This document shows positions 36,216 through 46,029 of a stretch of 64,000 nucleotides of DNA, piece by piece. The stretch is taken from positions 1,935,001 through 1,999,000 of the forward strand of contig NC_083532.1 of assembly GCF_032362555.1 (NCBI RefSeq). The letters run 5' to 3'. The stretch is from Amyelois transitella (lineage: Eukaryota; Arthropoda; Insecta; Lepidoptera; Pyralidae). The notes under the pieces are model-generated. The model searched no databases, was not told where the DNA came from, and saw nothing but the letters and a program-made list of their open reading frames with translations. Every line of letters starts with the position of its first letter. The first letter of the stretch is position 1. Both the position numbers and the translations under genes were made by a program.

Positions 36216-37605
36216 ACTGAATGTTAAAAATTATTTCTAAACTCATTGCAAATATTTGTTAGTGATGTGTGAAACATCGACAATAAAGAAAATAAGATGA
36301 AACATAACTGTGTCATTGCTTTAAGTATTTTATCCTATGATTATTTACAACATGATCACAGTTCATGATCAACTTATAATTAAATTAAAAACTCCCCAAA
36401 TTCATAAACAATTCGGGCCAGAAACAATAACGAAAGCATTATCCTCACTTATCAACACGTATATTATAACAACATCTCTCCATTTATTATTTAAACTTTC
36501 GTGAGCCCTTCGTCCCAGGGCAGTCATGAAAATAAAATCATGGCGCGGGGCGGGCGCGCGCAGATTGAATTCAAAATTGGAATCAAAGACAATCCTTTTT
36601 TTGCTTTTTTTATTGCGACAAATGGGCATCGCGAGAGGTGACGGCCGGGTCGCCAGTGTTGAATTTTATATGACATAGGTTTTGGGGTTCCCTTAGAATT
36701 ATAAATTCGGACGCACATAACTTAGGTATCTTTTTTTTTTTGAGTTTCGTGTCAAAACAAAAATATGTTAACATGCTTTTTTTAAAAAAACACGTAGCAA
36801 ATATGAAACCTTTTTTGATTTTTTGATTACCTTAATAGCCGTGACTAATAATATTATAACTTGAAAACGGACCTGCAGAACAAACTAAGTAATACATATT
36901 TACGTGGTTATATTGGCCTTCCAATTTGTTACGCCATCCATCCATAATGTTCAAAATGAGATATTCATCTTGGTCCCACAAAACAATTAATGGCAAATAC
37001 GTTCATTATATTGCTATCTATAAAAAACAAAAGCATTAATATTTTTACGTCAAAGTCACCGCCATTACTTTTATGATAGACAAAAATATGGGTTCCCTTT
37101 TGAACATTGCGGTAGTTCTGTAATTATATGTTAAGGTTGTATTAAAACAATTTTTAAACTACTGTGAGTGTTTGAAACGCATTACACATTGAGGCATTCC
37201 TCCCGCCATGAAAGGATCAGAGACAATATGCAGACGTTTAAAAACTTTCCTATTCTTTCGCGTCATCTTTGAAAAGGCGGCAAACAAAGGCGGCAAGAGT
37301 ATAAACGTAGACAGACTTTTTTTAGTTTGTTTGTTACATGTAATAAAGAAAGTTTTTTCGGTTTGTAACAAAATATCGTGATGCAATATTTCAAAGAGAT
37401 GGAAATTATGAGCGCGGTTAGCGTTCGTCATATATTTTTTATTTTATTACCTACCTACATATAATTGTTAAAATGTAAAAAAAATATACAACCTACTCAT
37501 TACGATATTTAATTTGCACCGTTAGAATTGCGTCACAGTAAAAACTTTATTTTTTAACTTTTTCTAGAGAATAAATTAATAATTTTGTAAGAATTTTGTT
37601 TGTTA
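36216..37605. other. non-coding; GC-rich block 36490-36690
   Basis: Contains GGCGCGGGGCGGGCGCGCGC and GAGAGGTGACGGCCGGGTCG in an otherwise AT-rich region. No exon recognised; possible promoter or enhancer. Confidence 0.35.
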
Positions 37606-37872
37606 CTAGCTGTGCCCGCGACTTCGTCCGCGTGGAAAAGTTATTTAGGGCATCATTGAAGCCCTCAAGGATGAATAATTTACCCCATTTCTTTCCACAT
37701 TTTCCACTATTTCTTCGCTCCTAGCTGCAGCGTGATGGTATTTAGCCTTAAACCTTCCTCGATAAATGGTCTATTCAACACAAAAATATTTTTTTAATTC
37801 AATTTGTAGTTCCTGAGATTAGCGCGTTCAAACAAACAAACAAACTCTTCAGCTTTATAATATTAGTATAGA
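37606..37872 (-). mobile_element. Helitron, Lep1-like, full length
   Basis: On the minus strand it starts TCTATACTAATATTATAAAG and ends GTCGCGGGCACAGCTAG; flanked by A/T as expected. Same subfamily as 47895-48123. Confidence 0.85.
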
Positions 37873-38044
37873 TATGGACATCAATGGTCATAAGTGAATC
37901 ATCAATTTAATCTCGAAGTTCCTTTATTGTCGATTTTAGGGTTCGATACCTAAAAGGCAAAAACCGCCAAGTGCGAGTCGGGCTCGCACACGAAGGCACG
38001 AGGTTATAAACTGGGCCTTGCCTTGGGCAAAAGTAAGAAACTTT

Positions 38045-38306
38045 ATAAATAAATAAATATATACAGGACACATTATTCAGACTAAGTGAGCCTCGAAATA
38101 AGTTCGAGACTTATGTTACGAGATACTAACCCAACTGTACCTACTGTATTTTATAATAAATACAAATATAGATAATGTCTAATGATATGTCATCTAAGAC
38201 CCAGAGCCGATCAGAGAATGTTCGTTTCTCTTCATGCCCTGACCGGAATTCGAACCCGGGACTTCTGGAGTCACAGATAAGCGCACTGCCACTGCGCCAC
38301 ATAGCC
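38045..38306 (-). mobile_element. SINE-B, full length
   Basis: From ATATATACAGGACACATTAT to CACTGCGCCACATAGCC, B box complement GGAATTCGAACCCGGG. Confidence 0.85.
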
Positions 38307-39596
38307 AGTCGGCCGTTATTATCCTATTTTAACCCACAGATAATATTCACCAAACAAAGCTAAACCACTTAGAGCCGGTTAGAAGCGAATGGATCCAGCT
38401 TAATCCAGTTAATTCCGCCCAAATCCGGATTAATAGTCTGTCAGATTGGCCCGCTAGGGGGCGCCATGAACACCTGTGACTGGCCCTTGTGTTTTGCTGT
38501 GTTTTTTTTATTAAATATAAATCAACACTTGGATTTATGGGGATTACTTCTGTTTAGTTGTTTATGTTGTGATAATTAATATTGTCAAATAGTTATGTAC
38601 GCGAACTTCGTCAGCGCGTAATCGACGTCGACTCCAGGCTTATCAAGATGAAACCTGTGTCGGATTTAAGTTAGGACTTGTACTACATAACTGTAAAATT
38701 CGTATCAAAATCTGTTGAGAAGTCCGTTCTCTGTGATGCGTGAAAAAACATGCACGCATACATACAGACAGACAAAAATTCAAAAAATTTAAAGAACTTT
38801 TATTAAATAAGTTTTAGAAAAAAAAGGTAACGTTATCATCCAAATTTTCTTAGCTTCCTTAAACATCGAAATAAAAAGTTACATCCTATTTCCGTTTCCT
38901 AAAAAAAAACATTAACAAGATTCATAAACAAAATGCTCCATTTTATTGAGTGTTTTGATTTCAAAAACCGAACAAGCATATCGCATTATGCTTACCCTTA
39001 GAGTGACTTTCACTTATAGAGTCCTTAATTCGTTATTGCACAATCTATTAACTAGAAAGAATTTACATAAATACAAATATTTATTAACATAATTAAAGTA
39101 TCTTTAAACAATAAAAAAATTTGCTTAACTCAAGCTCTAGTTGTAAAAATTCAAAGTACAATTTTGTTTTATGTATGAATGACAATCAGTTCGCTGCGCT
39201 CTAATAAAAGCAAAAAGCCATTCTAACTCTCGTCCCCTATTCTATGTTTAAAAAACGGTCACTAATTGGTTCTATAAAGAGCGATACTTTTAACTGTGAC
39301 ATATTGAGGCATATTTACGGATATGCTATGGTTCTTTTAAGTGGTGTATTAAAAGGTCTGATGTGAAATAATGGTAGCTGTGCGTCTTTGAGTATCATTC
39401 GGAAGTTAGTCAGTTAAAATTAGTTTAGTGGGAATGATTTTAGTTGTGATCAAATCTGACTTATTGTATTTAGTGAGCGAATGGAATTTTGTCAGTATTT
39501 TTACAAAGAAATCGAATTATGTTTTATTTAGGGCATTTAGTGAAAAATTCCCGTAGGATTTGCCATAAATAAAAGAACCATAAGTATACTTAGATG
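38307..39596. other. non-coding, one CTCF-like site
   Basis: 38451-38466 holds the CTCF-like sequence. 38588-38800 resembles old repeat debris ending in a CATACATACAGACAGAC stretch. No gene seen. Confidence 0.4.
38451..38466 (+). promoter_or_regulatory. CTCF-like motif
   Basis: CCGCTAGGGGGCGCCA matches the conserved core of the animal CTCF consensus (CC-x-C-x-AG-x-x-GGC) at nearly all positions. It lies between the eve region and the glucose-6-phosphatase region and could mark a domain boundary. A single motif match can be chance. Confidence 0.35.
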
Positions 39597-39868
39597 TGTT
39601 GTGTGGTTCACGACACTGTAGAATAGGACCATCTTTTTCATCAAAGATGGAGCATCTTTTTGCCATGGATGTCGTAAAAAGGGAATAAGGTAAAAGTTAG
39701 TAAACTTAGGATTTTTCTTGTAGGTAAGGGGCTATTAACTTGTCATTCATGTACTTATCTCTATTTTATCATTAAGCCATACAGCTGATCGGGGGCCTTT
39801 GTTTACTGTGGTGGTTTACTTGAGTTTCATGACTGTTGGCTCTGTCTATCCCGCAAGGGATATACCTT
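39597..39868 (+). mobile_element. Family A, divergent subfamily
   Basis: GTTGTGTGGTTCACGACACT to TCCCGCAAGGGATATA; shares diagnostic differences (TTGTAGGTAAGGGGC, CCATACAGCTGA) with 48926-49178. Confidence 0.75.
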
Positions 39869-40032
39869 ACTTACTTTAACAGCCCATAAAAGTCCACTGC
39901 TGGACTAAGGCCTCCCCAGAAATGGGGGGATTATACCCATAGTCTCCACGCTGGGCAGGTGGCTTGGTAACCGCAGTGACTATTGATTCTGGACTAAGTT
40001 GTCTTATCAGAGTAGGAGACGCTGCTGCCCAC
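39869..40032 (+). mobile_element. Family E repeat
   Basis: CCATAAAAGTCCACTGCTGG ACTAAGGCCTCCCC...CTCCACGCTGGGCAGGTGG: a repeat I recognise as widespread in moths; orientation arbitrary. Confidence 0.6.
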
Positions 40033-40318
40033 ATTACATACATACATATAATCACGTCTATATCCCTTGCGGGTTAGACAGAGCCGACAGTCTTAAAAAA
40101 ACTAATAGGCCACGTTCAGCTGCTTGGCTTAATGATAGAAATGAGATTCAAATAGTGACAGGTTCCTAACCCATCGCCTAAAAAGAATCCCAAGTTTGTA
40201 AGCCTATCCCTTAGTCGTCTTTTACGACATCCATGGGAAAGAGATGGAATGGGCCTATTCTTAAATCTGTCTTTTTTGTATTGGTGCCGTGTGGTTCCCG
40301 GCACCAATACAAAAAAGA
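40033..40318 (-). mobile_element. Family A, full, with duplicated inverted head
   Basis: A complete copy whose GCCGTGTGG end is followed by an inverted duplicate, giving a hairpin with GTCTTTTTTGTATTGGTGCC arms around GTGTGGTTCCC. Confidence 0.8.
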
Positions 40319-40680
40319 CATATAAGTATATAATAAATCAATCAATATATATAGCATATTTTAATTTAAGTAAGTAGTTAACTATCACAGAGTTCCAAAA
40401 GAAAATTGTGTACCTAACCAACCAAGTCTTAACAAGTAGAAAATGACTTTCCACATAGCTTTATATTCATATATCTCTCAAGCTCTAACAGCGTGTAAGC
40501 GAGCGCTAACTGCAGACAATGAGCCCCCCCTCAGTAAGGGGGGGGACGCCTCCCAGATTATATTTTAATGCAATAATTCTACGTGATCATACAGCGTTTA
40601 CGAGAGTTTGCGGTGTTGGACGATGTGGGATATGGGGATATATCTCGAGATTTTTCATTTTAGTTATAGAATTAAATTTA

Positions 40681-41020
40681 AGTGCCGTGTGGTTCCCGGC
40701 GCCAATAGAAAAAAAAATAGGACCTGTCCATGTCCATAGGACAGGTCTACCAAAGACCCTGGATTGGGTAAATCAGGTTTTTACAAAAAAAAACTCCCGT
40801 CTAACCTTCCGCAATACTTGGACCTAAGCAGTACCTATTGATACGGTTACACATTTTCAGTGCCTGATTGAGTGAGAGAAAGCTTACAAATCAAATAAAA
40901 GAAAAATCTATTTGAATCTCAATTCTAACATTAAGCCTATCAGTTGAACGTGGCCTATCAGTATTTCATGACTGCTGGCTCTGTCTTCACCACAAGGGAT
41001 ATAGACGTGATTATATTAAT
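40681..41020 (+). mobile_element. Family A interrupted by a SINE-C piece
   Basis: Head (40681-40728) and 3' half (40909-41020) of Family A flank a minus-oriented SINE-C fragment (40730-40812, ATTGGGTAAATCAGGTTTTT). Confidence 0.65.
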
Positions 41021-41270
41021 GAATTAATGAAAAGAAATAAAGGAAGGTGAGATAAATAACAGTTAAGTAATTTTCAGAATCTCAGGATATATTCTCAGTG
41101 AAAAATATCGTGTGAATCGGTTTTTCGAAGCAGCGCAGATTAAATTTGGCGAGACTTGGCGCCGCCGTTTTATACTTGGTACAGTCGCGAAAAGAGGTTG
41201 TAACACACGAATTCTCTATGGTTAGACACAATACTCGTTGGTATATATTAATCTATGGTCACTGGCGGAC

Positions 41271-41510
41271 GGCCTCTGTGGTGCAGCGGTAGTACGCTTG
41301 TCTGTAACACCGGAGGTCCCGGATTCGAATCCCGGCCAGGGCATGATGAGAAAATAACATTTTCTGATTGGCCTGGGTCTTGGATGTTTATCTATATAAG
41401 TATTTATTATAAAATATATAGTAGCGTTGAGTTAGTATCTCGTAACACAAGTCTCGAACTTACTTCGAGGCTAACTCAATCTGTGTAGTACCTTATATAT
41501 TTATTTATTT
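41271..41510 (+). mobile_element. SINE-B, full length, best-preserved copy
   Basis: GGCCTCTGTGGTGCAGCGGT head, B box GGATTCGAATCCCGG, then the family body to CTCAATCTGTGTAGTACC. Looks like an Arg- or Lys-type tRNA-derived SINE; no clover leaf is kept. Confidence 0.85.
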
Positions 41511-41802
41511 TTATGGTCTAGATGTATAAATTTAAGCGGTAAAATTACCTCAGATTTGCATACAAGTTTTCCTTGTAACGGATGATGTTATATAATGCTA
41601 TTTTTTTTTTCAAAGACAAAAATTTGTCCACTTCAGTAATTAAATAAGTATGTTAGTTTTATAAAGTTTTAAATAACTTACATAATATTTTGTTTATTTA
41701 GGTTTCTTTTGATTACAAATATAAATAGAAACAAAATCAGCGCACATGTCTGACCTCGAGTGAGAGTAGCAACTTGAAAAAGAATAGATAAGTACTTAAT
41801 AC

Positions 41803-42424
41803 AATCACGTCTTTATCCCATACGGGGTAGACAGTGCCGACGTAGTGTTGTATTATTTAGGTACATAAAAAAGATGTGGACAAAAAGACAAAACACAAGC
41901 TGTTTTCATCTCCGTACAACTGCCATAGAATAATACTCAATTATTAAAATAATAATCCGCCCTCACTCGCCCGGCGGGACTAGCGTCATCTAGCGGATTT
42001 CAGTAGTATTAGACGCGTTCGGGGAGTATTTCGCAATGAATTGGTTTTCAGAGCGTTTCAGAACTGAATGATTTGAAAATCATTCGTTCAAAGTCAAGCA
42101 CATTTTCCAAATTAAAATGCCTTGAAAGTTTATTTTATTTACTTGTCCAAAGCTTACTTTATCTTTACAGTTTAAAACACATATAGTCACGTCTAAATCC
42201 CTTGCGGGGTAGATAGAGCCAACGGTCTTGAAAAGACGGAAAAGGCGCGTTCAGCTGTTTGGCTTAACGCTAGAATTGAGATTCCAATAGTGACAGGTTG
42301 CTAGTACATCGTCTAAAAGAAGAATCCCAAGTTTAAAAGCCTATGCCTTAATCGCCTTTTACGACATCCATGGGAAAGATATAGTGTAGCTCTGTTCTAA
42401 AGTGGCGGAAACCACACGGCAGTT
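41803..42424 (-). mobile_element. Family A copies
   Basis: A 44-base scrap at 41803-41846 and a full copy at 42184-42424. 41847-42183 is unique, non-coding. Confidence 0.75.
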
Positions 42425-42564
42425 AGAAACCAATGCGTTAAACCAGTAAGAATCTTAATTGTAACTTACAATAAACAATGCCATCATCGTTCAGTGAACA
42501 AGGGAAAAGATCTATGATCTCAGCTGAGTGAGTGGCGCAGTAGTAACATGTTCTGATTCATTAC

Positions 42565-42800
42565 AAAAAAGAATAGGACCACTTCATCTCTTTCCCCCGG
42601 GTGTCCTAAAAGGCGACTAAGGGATAGGCTTATAAACTTGGGGTTCCTCCTTTAGGCGATGGGCTAGCAACCTGCCATTATTTGAATCTCAATTCTATCA
42701 CTAAGCCAAACAGCTGAGCGTGGCCTATCAGTCTTTTCAAGACTGGTGGCTCTGTCTACCCCGCGTGGGATATAGACGTGATCATATGTATGTATGTTTT
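42565..42800 (+). mobile_element. Family A, near full length
   Basis: AAAAAAGAATAGGACCACTT to GATCATATGTATGTATG. Opposed to the copy at 42184-42424, 140 bases away. Confidence 0.85.
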
Positions 42801-42851
42801 GATGCACTATTGTTAAATCTCAACGCACTCGTAACTCTGCGTATCCTATCA

Positions 42852-42928
42852 TACACAGATTGAGTTAGCCTCAGAGTAAGTTCGAGACTTGTGTTACGAG
42901 ATACTTACTCAACGATACTATATCAATA
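42852..42928 (-). mobile_element. SINE-B fragment
   Basis: CACAGATTGAGTTAGCCTCA to CTCAACGATACTATAT. Confidence 0.8.
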
Positions 42929-43063
42929 CATATAATAAAACAGTAAAAAATATCCAAAAAAAAGGTTTCATTCATATCCGTTCAGTAATTCCGGAGATAA
43001 GCGTGTACAAACAATCATACAAAAAGACAGCCTTTTTTTTACTACGCTTTTATTAGCTTGGGT

Positions 43064-43093
43064 TGTATGTATGTATGTATGTATGTATGTATG

Positions 43094-43121
<28 letters not shown>
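43064..43121. repeat. (TATG)n microsatellite
   Basis: About 14 tandem GTAT units, probably grown from a retroelement tail. 43122-44000 is otherwise non-coding with repeat-like debris (CTGATCAACTTGAAACTTTG). Confidence 0.9.
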
Positions 43122-43124
<3 letters not shown>

Positions 43125-44043
43125 CGGAATCTTTGAGCTTAATTTTCACTGATTTCTAAACGTCTGATCAACTTGAAACTTTGCACACGTATCAAGGACC
43201 GATGACAATGCAATATTTTGATAAGAGTTTCTCATTATCCTTATTAAAACTGCCAGGATTAATAAATTCATTTTTAGATCCTTCGTATGAGAGTAAGAGA
43301 GACAGAGATAGCACCATTGTCAGTAATCTCCATACAAGAAACCAAGAAGTTCTGACGTATAAGGAGTCCAAAAAGGGATGTAATATATTTCCATATAATG
43401 TTACTATTAACCTGAGGCTTTTTTATTTCATCGCATCGCTCCATTTAGAATTACCATTAGAAACAATAGTAGAATTAGTAGAATATTTTAAAACAATAAA
43501 AAATATATAAGTAATAAAACAAAAGTAATAAATGAAAATTGAACAACTAAATTTACAACAATACAAGAATAAAGTTACTACCTACAGAACTTTGTGATAT
43601 TTAATACGTATTTAACATATTAATGCAATTCTTGAATTAACATTAGGTATCTTTTGCCTATTTATAATAGCAACACTGTAATACTCGTTTAAGAAATGAG
43701 TGACATTTATTTATGTCAAATAAGTTTTGCAGTAAGTTTCGAATTCGATTAGAAAACCTGTAAACTTTCTTTCTGTTTTTTTATACCGGTGCCTGTGTAT
43801 TTACCTATTTGCACTTTGTTTTGTGCTGATAACTTGTCGTTATTTGTAGTTTGGAATCTTCCGTTGAGTCGAGCTTTGTTCTTCCGGATATTCGTGTGAT
43901 TTTATCATCTGAGATTGGACTCTGACTGTGTTCACTGTGTTGTGCAGATAGGACTCCTGTAAAAAGTACCTGATTATTTGAGATAGGAGTCCCAAGTTTG
44001 TGTTTGTTTTTGTGAAAGACAGTTTTACAACGAAAGTGCCACG

Positions 44044-44092
44044 ATGTCTTCCGATAAACATTGTTGCGTTCCTGGTTGTAAAGGCAGTGGAG
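44044..44092 (+). CDS. possible first exon of a THAP-domain gene
   Basis: ATG at 44044 opens MSSDKHCCVPGCKGSGG and meets a good donor (GGAG|GTATGT) at 44093. A CCVPGC start within the first ten residues is typical of the first half of the C2CH zinc module of THAP DNA-binding domains. The sequence before it (43780-44043) is non-repetitive, as expected for a 5' UTR. I could not find the following exon (His ligand, Trp, AVPTIF-like end) in the next 2 kb, which is full of repeats, so this may be an orphan or TE-derived exon. Identification rests on about 16 residues. Confidence 0.4.
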
Positions 44093-44264
44093 GTATGTTT
44101 GAAATATTTTTGTTCCTGTATCAATCTGCCTCTTAATCTTGTGGTTTGATTCCTGGCAAGGCCACAATCGAAAATTGTTATGTTTGCTGGATAATCAAAA
44201 ATATTATTAACAGTGATTTATCACTATAAAATTCTTTTCAACTGGGTTTAACAATCATCATACA

Positions 44265-44420
44265 TACATGCATACATATAATCACGTCTATATCCCTTGC
44301 GGGGTAGACAGAGCCAACAGTCTTGTAAAGACTGATAGGCCACCTTCAGCTATTGGGCTTTAAGATAGAATTAAGATTCAAATAGTGACAGGTTGCTAGC
44401 CCATCACCTAAAAAAGAATC
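44265..44420 (-). mobile_element. Family A fragment
   Basis: ACATACATATAATCACGTC to GGTTGCTAGCCCATCACC. Confidence 0.8.
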
Positions 44421-44589
44421 ATGATGATGAGAATATTATGAGATTTAATCCAATCAGGCCACATATAACTTTAAGAAAGTTAGATGTGAAAACCTCCGAC
44501 GATGGGCGCATGGTTGCGAAAGTCTTTTCTAGTAAGATAGTTATACTAGAAGTGTTAACTTCCAAAAAATAATTGTATAAAAAAACTAA

Positions 44590-45082
44590 ACAACTACGCG
44601 TTTTATTGCTAATCAAACTAAAAAATAGAAAATAAATAATAGTTTAAAAAAAACTAAAAAACTACGCTTTATTGCTAATCAAACTAAAAAATAGAAAATA
44701 AAAATTAATGACAAAGGAATTATAAAACAGTAGTAGCAAGTCGAACAATCAGTTATAGTCAATTACCTCCGATTAAAATTATAACAAAATTAAATTTATA
44801 AACAAAACAATTTAAATCAGAGTAAAAAGCGTGGGGTGCATTTTACTTCATTTTCATAACTCTCTTGTCATAAATATATGCTAATAGAATGATTTTAATA
44901 TTTACTACATCAGGCACCCCACGCTTTTTACTCAGATTTAAATTGTTTTGTTTATAAATTTAATTTTGTTATAATTTTAATCGGAGGTAATTGACTATAA
45001 CTGATTGTTCGACTTGCTACTACTGTTTTATAATTCCTTTGTCATTAATTTTTATTTTCTATTTTTTAGTTTGATTAGCAAT
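44590..45082. repeat. large inverted repeat, 169 bp arms, 74-base loop
   Basis: Left arm 44671-44839 and right arm 44914-45082 are reverse complements with at most very few mismatches (one seen: AAATCAGAG against AAATCTGAG). The outer ~70 bases of the left arm are also duplicated in tandem (44590-44660). No ORF or recognised terminal motif. Confidence 0.9.
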
Positions 45083-46029
45083 AATTAAATTCAAACTCAG
45101 TTACTATTTCTTAATCGTAATAAATTATTTTTTACAGACAATTTTTTTTACTGTTTTATTATTTGTATTATGTGGCCTATCTGTATGTTTGTATCGTGTC
45201 GAAAATTTTGAAGTCAAATTGATGACACTCTTAATAAAGTCATCAATCCATCAATATTCACTTACAGCGAACTCACACACAGGCACACTTATAAAACATC
45301 TCTTTTTTGCACCGGGGGTTAACTATCAATGCGCTTTTATTCGAGTATTTTCGCCGACATGTGGTCTTGACCACTTTCAACTCCCACAACGTTTGAACGA
45401 CTTAACCGATTTTGATCAAACATATCTAAGAATACTCGCACGTAAGTCACCTGTAATAAAATAAATAAATTTAAAACGCTTCATTTGATGGGTGGGTTGG
45501 GTTAACAATGTCTTTCCCTCATTTTCCGTCCAGGGTAAGAACATTTTAAATTTCAATTTGGTACTACTGCCATCTATTGCCGAATAGCAATAGACGAAGA
45601 ATTATTAAGAGTAATCCTTTTTGTCAAGAGATGGCAGTTTGTTTCTTTTTAAAATAGTAAATTATTCAATAGATGACAGCAGTAAAAATAAGGATAGATT
45701 TAATTTCCTTTATAAAAAATTTAAGAAAATATTGCCATATATGTTACAAGGTAAATAAATTTATTTCCCAATCAATCACCAATTGATATTCATATTTCTT
45801 TTATTTTGGATTTTTTTATCCATTTTGACGGGAAAATAACAGAAAAAGTGCGAGTAAGTTGTCACTGTTATGTCACGGTTTCATTTGACATTCATCATAA
45901 TCACGCGATTTGTTTTGATTTCAAAATTATTTATCACGAAAACTAATTACAAATTAGTATGTAATTGATTTGTTTGTGTTGTGGTTAATTAAAATGTAAA
46001 ATCATAAAGGCCACTACTAGATAAAAAAA
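45083..46029. other. non-coding upstream of glucose-6-phosphatase
   Basis: 45290-45480 resembles transposon debris. 45560-45680 has small inverted repeats around CCATCTATTG. 45800-46029 is unique and probably includes the promoter and 5' UTR. Confidence 0.4.

Noticed and set aside
41271-41350. tRNA gene
   Set aside because: A and B boxes are present but the clover leaf is incomplete, and the sequence continues into a SINE body found in many copies.
43181-43510. 109-codon frame after the (TATG)n tract
   Set aside because: Low complexity, no recognisable domain, lies in repeat debris.
45189-45464. 91-codon frame upstream of glucose-6-phosphatase
   Set aside because: Similar to non-coding transposon debris; no splice or start context.
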